Positions 35,566 through 44,696 of a stretch of 64,000 nucleotides of DNA are shown here, piece by piece. The position numbers and the translations under genes were made by a program. Within the stretch, counting starts at the first letter, position 1. Every line of letters begins with the position of its first letter. This stretch comes from Bradyrhizobium sp. AZCC 2176. Lineage in GTDB: Bacteria; Pseudomonadota; Alphaproteobacteria; Rhizobiales; Xanthobacteraceae. Below the pieces are notes generated by a model. That model saw nothing but the letters and a program-made list of their open reading frames with translations, was not told the DNA's origin and did not search any database. The stretch lies in NCBI RefSeq assembly GCF_036924645.1, contig NZ_JAZHRX010000001.1, positions 2,914,001-2,978,000 on the forward strand, in the 5' to 3' direction.

Positions 35566-36366
35566 TTACCTTCCCTTGAAATTCGCCGCGCGGCGTTCGG
35601 CGGTGGCCTTGACGCCTTCCTTGAAATCCTCCGTCGCGCGCAATTTCGTCTGCTCGGCGAGTTCGTGGTTGGTGGCGGCCATGACGCGGTCGGCGAGGCC
35701 GGCGCGCATGGTGGCGCGGGTCGAGATCAGGCCGAGCGGCGAGCATTCAGCGATTTCGGCGGCGAGCTTCATGGCTTCAGCGCGCACCTGATCTTGCGGC
35801 ACGCAGAGATTGGCAAGGCCCATCTTTGTCGCTTCCTCGCCGGTGACGCGGCGGCTGGTGTAGAAAATCAGCTCCGCATTGTTCTTGCCGACCAGTTCGG
35901 GAAGCGTCGTGGTCAGGCCGAAGCCGGGATGGAAGCCGAGTTTGGTGAAATTGGCGGCGAAGCGCGCCTCGGGGCAGGTGACGCGGAAGTCGGCGGATAC
36001 GGCAAGACCCAAGCCACCGCCGATGGCGGCGCCGTGGACGGCGGCGACGACCGGCTTCTTGTTGCGGAAGATGCGCACGGCTTGCACATAGAGATGGTTG
36101 ATCGGCAGGTTCGCCGCCGGGTCATTTTGCGCGCTGGCTTCCTGCTCCTGCCGCTTCGGGTCGGAGAAATCGGCGCCGGCGCAGAACGCCTTGCCTTGGG
36201 CCGCGAGCACCGAGGCGCGGATTTCGATGTCCTTGTCGAACTCCTCCAGCGCATCCGCGATCTGGTTGATCAGCGAGACGTCGAAGAAATTCAGCGGCGG
36301 TTTGCGGATTTCGATCAGGCCAACATGGCCATGCTTCTCGACGCCGATATCAGTGTATTTGCTCAT
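35566..36366 (-). CDS. Enoyl-CoA hydratase-related (crotonase) protein
   Basis: 266 aa. Oxyanion-hole segments GKAFCAGADFSD and HGAAIGGGLGLAVSADFRV are present; the active-site loop LGFHPGFGLTTTLPELVG has an altered sequence, with neither hydratase glutamate in place, so the reaction is uncertain. It ends in GVKATAERRAANFKGR. It follows two acyl-CoA dehydrogenase genes on the same strand at 39 bases, consistent with one beta-oxidation-type operon (38671 to 35566). Confidence 0.9.
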   Translation of the reverse strand: MSKYTDIGVEKHGHVGLIEIRKPPLNFFDVSLINQIADALEEFDKDIEIRASVLAAQGKAFCAGADFSDPKRQEQEASAQNDPAANLPINHLYVQAVRIFRNKKPVVAAVHGAAIGGGLGLAVSADFRVTCPEARFAANFTKLGFHPGFGLTTTLPELVGKNNAELIFYTSRRVTGEEATKMGLANLCVPQDQVRAEAMKLAAEIAECSPLGLISTRATMRAGLADRVMAATNHELAEQTKLRATEDFKEGVKATAERRAANFKGR

Positions 36367-36405
36367 GAACTTTCCTCGTTGAATTAGCGCAGACCGAGCG
36401 CGCGC

Positions 36406-37566
36406 TCAGCGCAGACCAAGCCCGCGGGCGATGATGCCGCGCAGCACCTCGGTGGTGCCGCCCTGGATCGTCAGCTTGGGCGCGGTCTTGATGGCGAAGT
36501 CGAGCTGCTTTTCCAGCGTCTCGCGGTTGGTGGCGGTTTCCTCGACGAAGGCGGCGAGGTCGCGTACTCGGTGCGGCAGTTGCTGCTCCCACACCGTGCC
36601 GATATCTTTCACAATGGAAGCTTCGACCACCGGCTCCTTGCCGGCCTGCAGCATGCCGGCGACCGACACCGACATGCGCCGCATGGCGTGGACCTGCGCC
36701 ACCAGCCGCCCGATGCCTTCGGCACTTCGGGCGTCCGGGTTGTTGCCGACGGCGCGGACCAGTTCGGTCAGCACGTAATAGGTTTCCAGAAAACGCTCGG
36801 GGCCCGAACGTTCATAGGCGAGCTCGGACGTCGCCTGTTTCCAGGCGCCGTCGATTTCGCCGAGCACGTGATCGTCGGGAATGAAGTGGTCGGTGAAAAC
36901 CACTTCGTTGAATTCATATTGCCCGGTGATCTGGCCGATCGGATTCACCTGGATGCCCGGCTGCTTCATCTTGACCAGAAACTGCGTCAGGCCGTGGCGG
37001 CGGTTCTCTTTGGTCGGCGGTGACGTCCGGAAAATCGCGATCATGTAGTCGGCGATATGGGCCGAGGAGGTCCAGATCTTGGTGCCGTTGATCAGATAGC
37101 CGCCGTCGGTCTTGGTGGCGCGCGTCTTGGCCGCGAACAGATCGGAGCCGGAATTCGGCTCGCTCATGCCGATCGCAAAGCACACCTCGCCGCGGCAGAT
37201 GCGCGGCAGGATGTCCATCTTGATGTTCTCGGGCGCGTATTTCAAAAGCACCGGGCCGCTCTGGCGGTCGGCGACGAAGAAGCGCCGCGTCGGCGCATTC
37301 GCGACGCGCATTTCCTCGGTCACCACATAGCGCTCGAGGAACGAGCGCTCGTGGCCGCCATATTTCTTCGGCCAGGTCATGCCGAGCCAGCCGCGTGCGC
37401 CGACTTTTCGGGAAAATTCCGGCACGTCGGTGTCTTCGCGGTTCGGCTTGTGCGGATCGAAGGTGCCGGCGGCGATTTCTTCCGCAAGGAAGGCGCGCAC
37501 TTCCTTGCGCAACTGCTCGCATTCGCTCGGCAGGCGGATCGGATCGAAACGAAGGGCTGCGGTCAT
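36406..37566 (-). CDS. Acyl-CoA dehydrogenase (FadE-type), full length
   Basis: 386 aa FAD flavoprotein. CFAIGMSEPNSGSDLFAAKTRATKTDGGYLINGTKIWTSSAHIADYMIAI is the family middle domain; KLTIQGGTTEVLRGIIARGLGLR is the C-terminal signature. A Glu is present in ELAYERSGPERFLE, near where the catalytic base lies in many FadE proteins. It is 37 bases from the second dehydrogenase gene; such adjacent unequal pairs often form alpha2beta2 complexes acting on steroid-like or other bulky acyl-CoAs, an inference here. Confidence 0.93.
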   Translation of the reverse strand: MTAALRFDPIRLPSECEQLRKEVRAFLAEEIAAGTFDPHKPNREDTDVPEFSRKVGARGWLGMTWPKKYGGHERSFLERYVVTEEMRVANAPTRRFFVADRQSGPVLLKYAPENIKMDILPRICRGEVCFAIGMSEPNSGSDLFAAKTRATKTDGGYLINGTKIWTSSAHIADYMIAIFRTSPPTKENRRHGLTQFLVKMKQPGIQVNPIGQITGQYEFNEVVFTDHFIPDDHVLGEIDGAWKQATSELAYERSGPERFLETYYVLTELVRAVGNNPDARSAEGIGRLVAQVHAMRRMSVSVAGMLQAGKEPVVEASIVKDIGTVWEQQLPHRVRDLAAFVEETATNRETLEKQLDFAIKTAPKLTIQGGTTEVLRGIIARGLGLR

Positions 37567-37603
37567 TGTTGGTCTCGACTTCTATCTGGGCAAATCGGTG
37601 ATG

Positions 37604-38671
37604 TCAGCGCGAGGCCACCAGCGGCCACAATTCATCGGCGCCGCGGTTGCATACGAGCTTGCCGAGCTCGACCGCCCAATAACTTTCGGAACCGAAATCG
37701 TCGCGCCACGCCAGCGCGCGCAGCGAATAGCGATGCAGGACGTGCTCGTTGGTGAAGCCGATCGCGCCATGCACCTGATGGGCGATGCCGCCGCCTTTCT
37801 CCGCCGCCTCCGCGCAGCGGATCTTTGCCGCCACCGCTTCGAGAAACACTTCGTCATCGAAGGACGTCGCATTGGCGATGGCGTCCGCCGCGGAGGTCGC
37901 CGCGGCCAGTGCCGCCGCGGACTCGCCGGCGAGCCGCGCCAGATTGTGCTGCACAGCCTGGAATTTTGAGATCTTCTTCTCAAAGGCGACGCGCTCGTTG
38001 GAGTAGCGCACCGAAATGTCCAGCATCGATTCCAGCGCGCCCGCGATCTGCAGGGACCGCGCGACGCCGCCCATCAGCATCAGCCGGGTCTGGTCGAAAC
38101 TTTTGGGCGCGGGCTTGATCGTGACCGGCTGCGCCTTGTCCAGCGTCACGGTATCGGAATTGTCGCCGCCGAGATTGAGCCCGGTCTCGATCCGGCACTT
38201 TGTAGCATCGACCAGCGCGATGGAAACACTACCCTTCGCGTCGCTTGCGAGCACCGCAAAATGCCTTGCCGCCTTGGCAAACGGCACGCCGCGGGCCCTG
38301 CCCGACAGGCTGCCATCGCCATTGACGACAATCCGGTCCTTCGGGCTCGCCGGCACCACCGTCATCTCGCCATCGGGCGAAGCAATTTTGGCCCGCGCCA
38401 ACAGCCAGCCTGCCAACATGGTCTCGGCGAGCGGCACCGCGACCGCAAATCGCCCGGCGGCACTCAGCACGCTGAAACCTTCGGCAAGCGAGGCACCCGA
38501 GCCGCCGCAATCTTCGTCCACCCACGACAGCGGCAGGCCGGCGTCCGTCAGCGCCTGCCAGAGCGGCGCTTTCCATTCGCCCGTCTTGTCGCGATTGATG
38601 GTTTGGGCGTCGGCGAGATCGGCGAAAATTTTCTCCGCGGTCTCGGCAACGATGTTCTCACTCTCCGCCAC
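37604..38671 (-). CDS. Acyl-CoA dehydrogenase-like protein, short partner subunit
   Basis: 355 aa, shorter than the usual 380-390. The N-terminal domain is recognisable (DAGLPLSWVDEDCGGSGASLAEGFSVLSAAGRFAVAVPLAETMLAGWLL), the middle domain is reduced and lacks the conserved T-E-P/G-S-D stretch, and the C-terminal helical domain is good (NERVAFEKKISKFQAVQHNLARLAGE, QVHGAIGFTNEHVLHRYSLRALAWRDDFGSE). The lost middle-domain motif suggests a subunit for a heteromeric enzyme with its neighbour. It is the first gene of the 38671-35566 operon, divergent from the SDR gene. Confidence 0.88.
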   Translation of the reverse strand: MAESENIVAETAEKIFADLADAQTINRDKTGEWKAPLWQALTDAGLPLSWVDEDCGGSGASLAEGFSVLSAAGRFAVAVPLAETMLAGWLLARAKIASPDGEMTVVPASPKDRIVVNGDGSLSGRARGVPFAKAARHFAVLASDAKGSVSIALVDATKCRIETGLNLGGDNSDTVTLDKAQPVTIKPAPKSFDQTRLMLMGGVARSLQIAGALESMLDISVRYSNERVAFEKKISKFQAVQHNLARLAGESAAALAAATSAADAIANATSFDDEVFLEAVAAKIRCAEAAEKGGGIAHQVHGAIGFTNEHVLHRYSLRALAWRDDFGSESYWAVELGKLVCNRGADELWPLVASR

Positions 38672-38949
38672 AGCGTTCCCCGATTTGAAATTGGCATGCC
38701 AATCCCAACGGCTATGCCGGGGTCGGCTGCGGTCTTTTCTTGCGCTTTATGATGGGCAAAAGCCATAGCCGTGACAAGCGCTGTCCGCAGGGCGGCATGT
38801 GGCGGTGGCATGAAGGCCATCAGGCAAAGAATAAATTCCGCGCAACGGATTTCCCGAGTTTGCACGCCATTCATCGCGGGATATGGTAGCTCGAAAGCTT
38901 GTCCACGGGCGGTTCGAAACCCAGCCAAAAGCAACAAGAGGAAATGCGG

Positions 38950-39732
38950 ATGTCGAAGGATGGTTTGTGCGCGATTGTCACCGGTTCTGCTTCGGGCCTC
39001 GGAGCCGCTACCGCCGCCATTCTGGCAAAGGGCGGCGCGCGCATCGTCGTCAACTATTCCAGCAGCAAGGCGGAAGCTGAAGCGACCGCCGACCTCTGCC
39101 GCAGCGCCGGCGCCGAAGTCGTGGTGGTGCAGGGCGACGTCTCGCGCGATGAGGATTGCAGGAAGATTGCGGCCGCGGCCGCAGCCTGGGGCCGGCTCGA
39201 TGTGCTGGTCAACAATGCCGGCACCACCAAGCATGTGCCGCATCACGATCTCGACGGGCTTTCGGCTGAGGATTTCCAGCGCATCTACGCCGTCAACACG
39301 ATCGGGCCATTCCAGATGATCCGCGCGGCGCGCGGGCTGCTCGAGGCCGGCGCCAAAGCCTCAGGCCTGCCGTCGGCGGTGGTCAATGTGTCGTCGGTCG
39401 CCGGCATTTCCGGCGGCGGCTCCTCGGTCGCCTATGCCGCCAGCAAGGGCGCGCTCAACACCATGACGCAATCGCTGGCGCGCGCGCTGGCCCCCTTGAT
39501 CCGCGTCAACACCGTGTGCCCCGGTTATATCGATACGCCCTGGTTCACCAAGGGGCGCGGCGAGGCCGGCGCCAAGGCGGTGCGCGACGCCGTGGTGGCG
39601 AAGGTGCCGCTGAAGGTCGCCTCGACGGCGGAGGACATCGCGCAACTGGTGTGCTTCCTCGCATCGCCCGCCTCGAGCAACATGACCGGCGAGTTCGTGC
39701 GCATGGATGCGGGAATGCATCTGGTGTTGTGA
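38950..39732 (+). CDS. SDR-family oxidoreductase
   Basis: 260 aa from ATG 38950 with RBS AGAGGA (38937-38942); ATG 38944 is too close to that RBS. Rossmann motif TGSASGLG (TGxxxGxG), NNAG, the catalytic Ser in NVSSVAG, Tyr-Lys in YAASKGA, and the typical PGYIDTPW are all present. It is a classical NAD(P)-dependent short-chain dehydrogenase, often 3-hydroxyacyl-CoA or 3-oxoacyl oxidoreductases. It is divergent from the acyl-CoA dehydrogenase operon, so it may provide the dehydrogenation step after hydration. Confidence 0.93.
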   Translation: MSKDGLCAIVTGSASGLGAATAAILAKGGARIVVNYSSSKAEAEATADLCRSAGAEVVVVQGDVSRDEDCRKIAAAAAAWGRLDVLVNNAGTTKHVPHHDLDGLSAEDFQRIYAVNTIGPFQMIRAARGLLEAGAKASGLPSAVVNVSSVAGISGGGSSVAYAASKGALNTMTQSLARALAPLIRVNTVCPGYIDTPWFTKGRGEAGAKAVRDAVVAKVPLKVASTAEDIAQLVCFLASPASSNMTGEFVRMDAGMHLVL

Positions 39733-39825
39733 GGACGGAATCGTAAACCCGGATGGAGCCAACGGGTCGCGCGAATGCGCGCCCCGTTGACTCCATCCCG
39801 GCTACGGTCTGATGCGGCTACCCCG

Positions 39826-40104
39826 TCACCGGTTACCCGGATCGGAAATCATGCCCCGCGCCACCAGTCTGTTCCAGATGAACAGCACCACCAGCGCGCC
39901 GATGGTGGCGGTGATGAAGCCGGCGCCCTGATCGGGGCCATAATGGCCGATGGCCTGGCCGATGAAGGTCGCCAGAAACGCGCCCGCGATGCCGAGCACC
40001 GTGGTCAGGATAAAGCCGGTCGGGTTGTTCTGGCCCGGCGAAAGGATGCGCGCGATGATGCCGGCGACGAAGCCGACGACGATGATCCAGATGATGCCGC
40101 CCAT
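39826..40104 (-). CDS. GlsB/YeaQ/YmgE-family stress-response membrane protein
   Basis: 92 aa from ATG 40104. GGIIWIIVVGFVAGIIARILSPG, GFILTTVLGIAGAFLATFIG and GFITATIGALVVLFIWN are three membrane segments with the glycine pattern of the transglycosylase-associated (GlsB/YeaQ) family. These are small inner-membrane proteins induced by stress, of unknown mechanism. RBS AAAGGGAC lies before the start. Confidence 0.93.
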   Translation of the reverse strand: MGGIIWIIVVGFVAGIIARILSPGQNNPTGFILTTVLGIAGAFLATFIGQAIGHYGPDQGAGFITATIGALVVLFIWNRLVARGMISDPGNR

Positions 40105-40271
40105 TTTTGTCCCTTTCCAATGCATCGATGGTGAAGTGGCGCGGCGTGCAGGGCGCCGCGTTAGATTCTTGTTTGACGCGTTTTCTGCGCAGATAAGCCT
40201 ACGCAATCTGCGTAAACTTGATTGCTATGCGAACCGGTATCCACTTCGCTCGAAAACGCTATGGAGCGGCA

Positions 40272-40835
40272 TCAAATCCGGCCCGACAGTTCGTTCTCGT
40301 TCGGCAGCCGTCCGTCCGGTGTCAAATGATTGACGACGTCGGGCAGATACTGGCTGAGGCCTTGCAGCAAATCGTCGCGCGACAGGCCGCTCTGCGCCGA
40401 CAGCTGATCGATCTGGTCGGCGCCGAGGGCGTTAGCGAGGTCGCCGGGCGCGATCTGCTTGTTGGGGCCGTTGCTGACCCAGGAATCGGCCTGGTCGCCA
40501 AGTCCCTGCTGCTGGAATTGCTTCAGGAGATCGCCAAGGCCGCCGCTGAGAATGCTGCCGGCGGCGCCGCCCGCCAGAAGGCCGCCCAAGCCGCCCTTGA
40601 GCATGTCGCTAAGTCCGCCACCGTCCATGCCGGCGTTCACATTGCCGGGTGCGGGCGCCGGTTGCGGCGCGGAGCCGGTCTGGTTGCCGCTGAAATGCTT
40701 GATGCCTTTCCAGGCCAGCAGCGCCAGGATTGCCATGGTCAAAGGCGACATTCCGCCGCCGCCGGATTGCTCGCTGGGGCGGCTCAGGCCGCGCGGACCA
40801 TTCATCATGCCGTTGAGTACGTCGAGTAAACCCAT
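40272..40835 (-). CDS. YidB-family (DUF937) protein
   Basis: 187 aa from ATG 40835, RBS GGAGAC. A short hydrophobic segment PLTMAILALLAWKGI and a Gly/Ala-rich middle (GLSDMLKGGLGGLLAGGAAGSILSGGLGDLLKQFQQQG) precede the conserved C-terminus WVSNGPNKQIAPGDLANALGADQIDQLSAQSGLSRDDLLQGLSQYLPDVVNHLTPDGRLP, which is the DUF937/YidB signature. The function is unknown. The frame is open far upstream, but the rest overlaps the divergent reductase gene and is not real. Confidence 0.88.
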   Translation of the reverse strand: MGLLDVLNGMMNGPRGLSRPSEQSGGGGMSPLTMAILALLAWKGIKHFSGNQTGSAPQPAPAPGNVNAGMDGGGLSDMLKGGLGGLLAGGAAGSILSGGLGDLLKQFQQQGLGDQADSWVSNGPNKQIAPGDLANALGADQIDQLSAQSGLSRDDLLQGLSQYLPDVVNHLTPDGRLPNENELSGRI

Positions 40836-40974
40836 GGTTGTCTCCTCTGCGTAGCCCCGCGTGAAACATAACGGTGGCGTATGACGGTTACAAGGAGCGG
40901 GCGGCCAGCGCCTGCGATAGGCAGGCTCCGCGCGCTCTGCTATTTGGAGCCCGGTGCAACGCGGTGGGTGGCGA

Positions 40975-41982
40975 ATGGTTTCGGGCCAGACGATCGGTAT
41001 TGCAGGGGCAGGCAGCATCGGCTGCTTCACCGGCGGCATGCTGGCGGCCGGTGGCCGCCGCGTCGCGCTGCTGGCGCGCCCGCGCGTGATCGCGGAAATC
41101 GATGCCAACGGCTTGCGGCCGACGAGTTTTGAAGGGTTTGACCAAACCATCACGCGCGATCAGTTCGCATTGTCGGAAAATCCGTCGATATTCGAGGGTG
41201 TCGACATCGTGCTGGTCACGGTCAAGAGCGCGGATACCGCCGCCATGGCCGACATCATCGCGAAGCATGCGCCATCAGATGCCGTCATCGTCAGCCTGCA
41301 AAACGGCGTCGGCAATGCCGCTGTCCTGCGCCATCATCTGCCGGGGCGGCGCGTGCTCGGCGGCATGGTGCCGTTCAACGTGATCGCGCTCGGCCAGGGG
41401 CGATTTCATCGCGCGACCTCAGGCGACATTGTCGTCGAGCAGGATGAGGCACGCACCGCCGACAAGCTATCGGTGCACGGCCTGACGATACGGCCGACCG
41501 ACAACATTGACGGCGTGCAATGGGGCAAGCTCGTGCTCAATCTCAACAACGCGCTCAATGCGCTGGCCGACCTGCCGCTGCGTCGGCAACTCAGCTCACG
41601 GCCATGGCGGCGATTGTTCGCCGACCAGATGGCGGAAGGCCTGGCTGCGATCCGCGCCGAGGGTATCAGGCCGGTCTCGCCGACGCCGATCCCGGTAGGA
41701 TTAATGCCGCCGCTGCTGCGCCTGCCCAATTTCATCTTCGAACCGATGCTGGGGCGGACGATGAAAATCGATCCCGAGGCGCGGTCGTCGATGTGGGAAG
41801 ATCTCAAACATGGCCGCCGCACCGAGATCGATTATCTGCAGGGCGTCATCACCGAGATCGCCGGGCGCCGTGGCCTGGCGGCGCCGCTGTCACGCCGAAT
41901 CGTGGAACTGATCCGGCAGGCCGAGCGGGACGCCAAGGGCTCACCCGGCCTGACGCCGGAGCAGATTCGCGCGGCGAATTGA
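40975..41982 (+). CDS. Ketopantoate reductase (ApbA/PanE-like) family protein
   Basis: 335 aa from ATG 40975. IGIAGAGSIGCFTGGMLAAGG is the NADP-binding Rossmann start; LVTVKSADTAA and SLQNGVGNAAVLRHHLPGRRVLGGMVPFNV follow the ApbA pattern; the catalytic-region Lys is in WGKLVLNLNNALNAL. The C-terminal domain is helical (SSMWEDLKHGRRTEIDYLQGVITEIAGRRG). Whether it makes pantoate is unsure, as paralogues abound (another lies at 59000-59974) and no pan genes are adjacent. Confidence 0.87.
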   Translation: MVSGQTIGIAGAGSIGCFTGGMLAAGGRRVALLARPRVIAEIDANGLRPTSFEGFDQTITRDQFALSENPSIFEGVDIVLVTVKSADTAAMADIIAKHAPSDAVIVSLQNGVGNAAVLRHHLPGRRVLGGMVPFNVIALGQGRFHRATSGDIVVEQDEARTADKLSVHGLTIRPTDNIDGVQWGKLVLNLNNALNALADLPLRRQLSSRPWRRLFADQMAEGLAAIRAEGIRPVSPTPIPVGLMPPLLRLPNFIFEPMLGRTMKIDPEARSSMWEDLKHGRRTEIDYLQGVITEIAGRRGLAAPLSRRIVELIRQAERDAKGSPGLTPEQIRAAN

Positions 41983-42056
41983 TTTGGCAGAGTGCGCCGG
42001 GCTTGCTTGAAATGGGCTGGTCGAGCGATTTCGGGAAGCGCCGGGGGGAGATGCGA

Positions 42057-42266
42057 ATGAAACCAACAGGTCTGGCGCTAATGGCGGTGGCCGCTCTGGC
42101 TGTCTGGACGTCGCTGTCTCCCGCCCATGCCGTGCCGCCGACAGCGACGCCGTCGCCGGGCTATGACGCGCGGTTGCAGGAGCAGCGGGCGGCGCAGCGC
42201 AGGCATGTCGAGCCTGCGCTCAAGCCTGCCCCAAAGCGCCCCGGCAAGAAAGCGCCCGCGCATTGA
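42057..42266 (+). CDS. Small secreted basic protein of unknown function
   Basis: 69 aa. ATG 42057 lies 4 bases after GGGGGGAG (42044-42050 region), a strong RBS; ATG 42051 is too close. A signal peptide (MKPTGLALMAVAALAVWTSLSPAHA) is followed by a short Pro/Arg/Lys-rich mature part, ending PAPKRPGKKAPAH. No domain is recognised. It is in the same direction as the reductase gene, 74 bases after it. Confidence 0.6.
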   Translation: MKPTGLALMAVAALAVWTSLSPAHAVPPTATPSPGYDARLQEQRAAQRRHVEPALKPAPKRPGKKAPAH

Positions 42267-42320
42267 TGCCGAAGTCGCCCTACCGGAATTTTCTGGGCGA
42301 TGGTGATCGCGGTGACGCGA

Positions 42321-42445
42321 GTCGTCCCTGCGAACCGCAGGGACCCATACCGCATGATCTATCGATAGGTCAGAACCGCCAGACGTCATCTCACGACAAG
42401 TGACGCCGTCCACATATCGGTCCCTGCTTTTTTCGCAGGGACGAC
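42321..42445. repeat. Dispersed palindromic repeat, family A
   Basis: Hairpins GTCCCTGCGAACCGCAGGGAC (about 42324-42343) and GTCCCTGCTTTTTTCGCAGGGAC (about 42420-42442) bracket about 75 bases, as at 735-850. It lies between convergent genes. Confidence 0.75.
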
Positions 42446-42454
42446 AAAAAATAT

Positions 42455-43084
42455 CTAGCCCTTCTTCTGCTTGGTCGGCGGCTGCTGCTGCTGTGGGTTG
42501 AACAGCCTTTTAATCTCGTTGATGCTCTCCGAGAGCCGCGGCCATTCACACGAGAATTGGCTCTTGGCGCATTGGGCAGCCTTGATGCGTGCCGCCTGCT
42601 TGACCGGACTTGCCACCGGCACCGGCACTCTTTCGATTTCAGGCGGCGGAGAAGCGGCCTGTTCGCTGCGCAGCGAAACCTGCTGCAGCCCCTGCGCCGG
42701 CTCTGGCTGTTGCTGCTTGGCCGCCAGCGCCGCGGCGATGTGGCTGCGCCGTTCGCGCTCGAGGTAGGCGGTGTATTGCTCGTCGATTTTCTTCTGCTCT
42801 TCCGGCGTCGGGTTGGGGCCTGCGATGTCGAAAGTGCGGTCCTGCATGAAATCGTAATAGGTATAGCCGCCGCCGGGCTTGCGGCGGCCGGCGAATTTCG
42901 CGTTGCATTCGGCGAGTTGCGCCGTCTTTTCTTCCTTTGTCTTCGCTTTCTCGGCCACATCGGCGCAGGATTCGAAATCGACAGGCGCGCTGCGCCACCA
43001 CTGCGCGTCGCAGCGCACCGGGGCCAGCACGACGAGGCTCCCGACTGCGGCAACAACAAACGAAGATGCACGTGAGGCGATCAC
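42455..43084 (-). CDS. Exported protein of unknown function
   Basis: 209 aa. The signal peptide MIASRASSFVVAAVGSLVVLAPVRCDA is clear. The mature part has WWRSAPVDFESCADVAEKAKTKEEKTAQLAECNAKFAGRRKPGGGYTYYDFMQDRTFDIAGPNPTPEEQKKIDEQYTAYLERERR: a cysteine-bearing, charged, partly coiled region found in many Bradyrhizobium hypotheticals. The rest is Gln/Pro-rich with a second Cys pair (AAQCAKSQFSCEWPRL). Its role is unknown. It stands alone. Confidence 0.7.
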   Translation of the reverse strand: MIASRASSFVVAAVGSLVVLAPVRCDAQWWRSAPVDFESCADVAEKAKTKEEKTAQLAECNAKFAGRRKPGGGYTYYDFMQDRTFDIAGPNPTPEEQKKIDEQYTAYLERERRSHIAAALAAKQQQPEPAQGLQQVSLRSEQAASPPPEIERVPVPVASPVKQAARIKAAQCAKSQFSCEWPRLSESINEIKRLFNPQQQQPPTKQKKG

Positions 43085-43350
43085 GGACGGTATTCTCCAG
43101 TCGAATTCTCGGGAACTTTGATTGAGTCGATTGTCATCATTTTGGCAGCGCTGTCACGCCGAAACTGCACGGTTTTCCCGCTGTCGTTGTAACTCTACCC
43201 GGTGGATGTGACCGATGGAACACAGTGCTATGTCGTTGAAAGTTATCGAGGAAATTCAACGGTAAAGCACGCTGCGCGCACGATGCTGCAGCGACCGGCT
43301 CGCACACTATCGATGGACGAGCGGATAAGCGCGCCACATTGTGGCAAGAA

Positions 43351-44307
43351 TCAGTCGGTTCCTCGCGCGCGGGCCAGCGTACGCGATGCCGTTTCATGAA
43401 ACGTTGCGCGATAGAGCCTGGCGAACTCACCCATGTGATGGAAGCCGTTAGCGCGGGCGCACGATGTCACGGTGATGGCGTCGGACCCTTTGACGAGTTG
43501 AGCGCGGGCCGACCAAAGCTGCTTGAGACGCAAGTAGCGATGCAGGCTCATGCCGCGAACGCTTGCGACCGCCGTGCCCAGCGTTCTGACCGACACGCCG
43601 CATTGTTCGGCGAGGTCGGCGCTGTAGATCGCCGAAGCGGCATGAAAGGCGACATACTCGTCGACCCTGCGAACGAGGCGGCAATAGCTCCTGCTTGCGA
43701 GCCGGCCCGCCACTTCCGGCGTCCTGCTGCGGCGGAACATCTCGTCGATGGCGAGCAGCAGGCTTTCCTGGACGGCAAGCGCCGAGCGCGGCTCCTGCAA
43801 TAGGTCGGGTCTGACGGAAGCCGTCTGCAAAATACCTGTCGTTACGGATCTGACGGTGGCCAGCGCGTCGGGGTCCGCCGTGAACGGGCATAGCTCGTCC
43901 GGCGTATCGAACCATTCCCGATCCTGCACGCCGGCGCCAAGGGTGACGATCGCGTGCAGCGATCCACGGGGTTCGACGAACTGCAAATCCACATTGCCCC
44001 GCATGCCGACAAAGGCCGGGCGGTCTACCGACAGGCCGTTGACGGACACCTCGTAGGCGTCCTCGATCTGGAATATGACGACGCCGTGTGCCGCCCGGTA
44101 GCTGACATCGAGAATACGGGGAAACGAGGTGAGCACGGCGATCTGGCAGAACGGCAACTGCACGATCGCGCGCGCGGTATGGAAATTCGCGAGATTCAGC
44201 GGCACGCTGCGCGCATCGGCGACGAACTCGACCGGCCGGAAGGCGTCGATGTCGAAAAATTGCGTGATCGAAAGCGCCGGTGAAGGCGAAAGGTTCTGGA
44301 ACAGCAT
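43351..44307 (-). CDS. AraC-family transcriptional regulator
   Basis: 318 aa. The C-terminal AraC DNA-binding domain is recognisable: YSADLAEQCGVSVRTLGTAVASVRGMSLHRYLRLKQLWSARAQLVKG and VTSCARANGFHHMGEFARLYRATFHETASRTL. The N-terminal 200 residues resemble the AraC-binding-like fold (VVIFQIEDAYEVSVNG, AFVGMRGNVDLQF). It is divergent from the RraA/cupin/Bug operon across 389 bases and is the likely regulator of it. Confidence 0.9.
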   Translation of the reverse strand: MLFQNLSPSPALSITQFFDIDAFRPVEFVADARSVPLNLANFHTARAIVQLPFCQIAVLTSFPRILDVSYRAAHGVVIFQIEDAYEVSVNGLSVDRPAFVGMRGNVDLQFVEPRGSLHAIVTLGAGVQDREWFDTPDELCPFTADPDALATVRSVTTGILQTASVRPDLLQEPRSALAVQESLLLAIDEMFRRSRTPEVAGRLASRSYCRLVRRVDEYVAFHAASAIYSADLAEQCGVSVRTLGTAVASVRGMSLHRYLRLKQLWSARAQLVKGSDAITVTSCARANGFHHMGEFARLYRATFHETASRTLARARGTD

Positions 44308-44696
44308 ATCGAAATAACCGGCGGCCGAATCGTCGAATCCGGTCGTTAGCGTCGAACGCTCTGGTTAACTTCGTGTTAACAAGTGTGGCCGGTGGAGGTG
44401 CGATTGCAGGACGGCTGCACGAACATGGCTGCGCGTTCGATATCGCATGCAGCGGAAAGCTGCCGAGGAATTCGAAGGGCTTAGCCGACGCCCGGGCCGC
44501 CAGTCCAGGCGGTGGGCGACGCGTTGCAAATCCATTATAGCTGCTCCTGAGGAATGCTATTTGTTTTGCGGCACCGGAAGATTTCATGGTGTTGCGCCAG
44601 GCGGTGGCCCGAGCCACCGGTTGAGTTGCGCAACTTCGCTCAACCCTGCGCAGGCGGGCGAAGTGGCAGAACAGTCGCAAGGGGGAAACAGTCTGC
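44308..44696. promoter_or_regulatory. Divergent control region between AraC regulator and rraA-like operon
   Basis: No gene is seen in these 389 bases. Two GTTAAC palindromes at 44364-44369 and 44375-44380 lie 11 bases apart, about one helical turn, a plausible site for a dimeric regulator 57 bases before the AraC start. No clear -35/-10 pair was identified. Confidence 0.4.
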
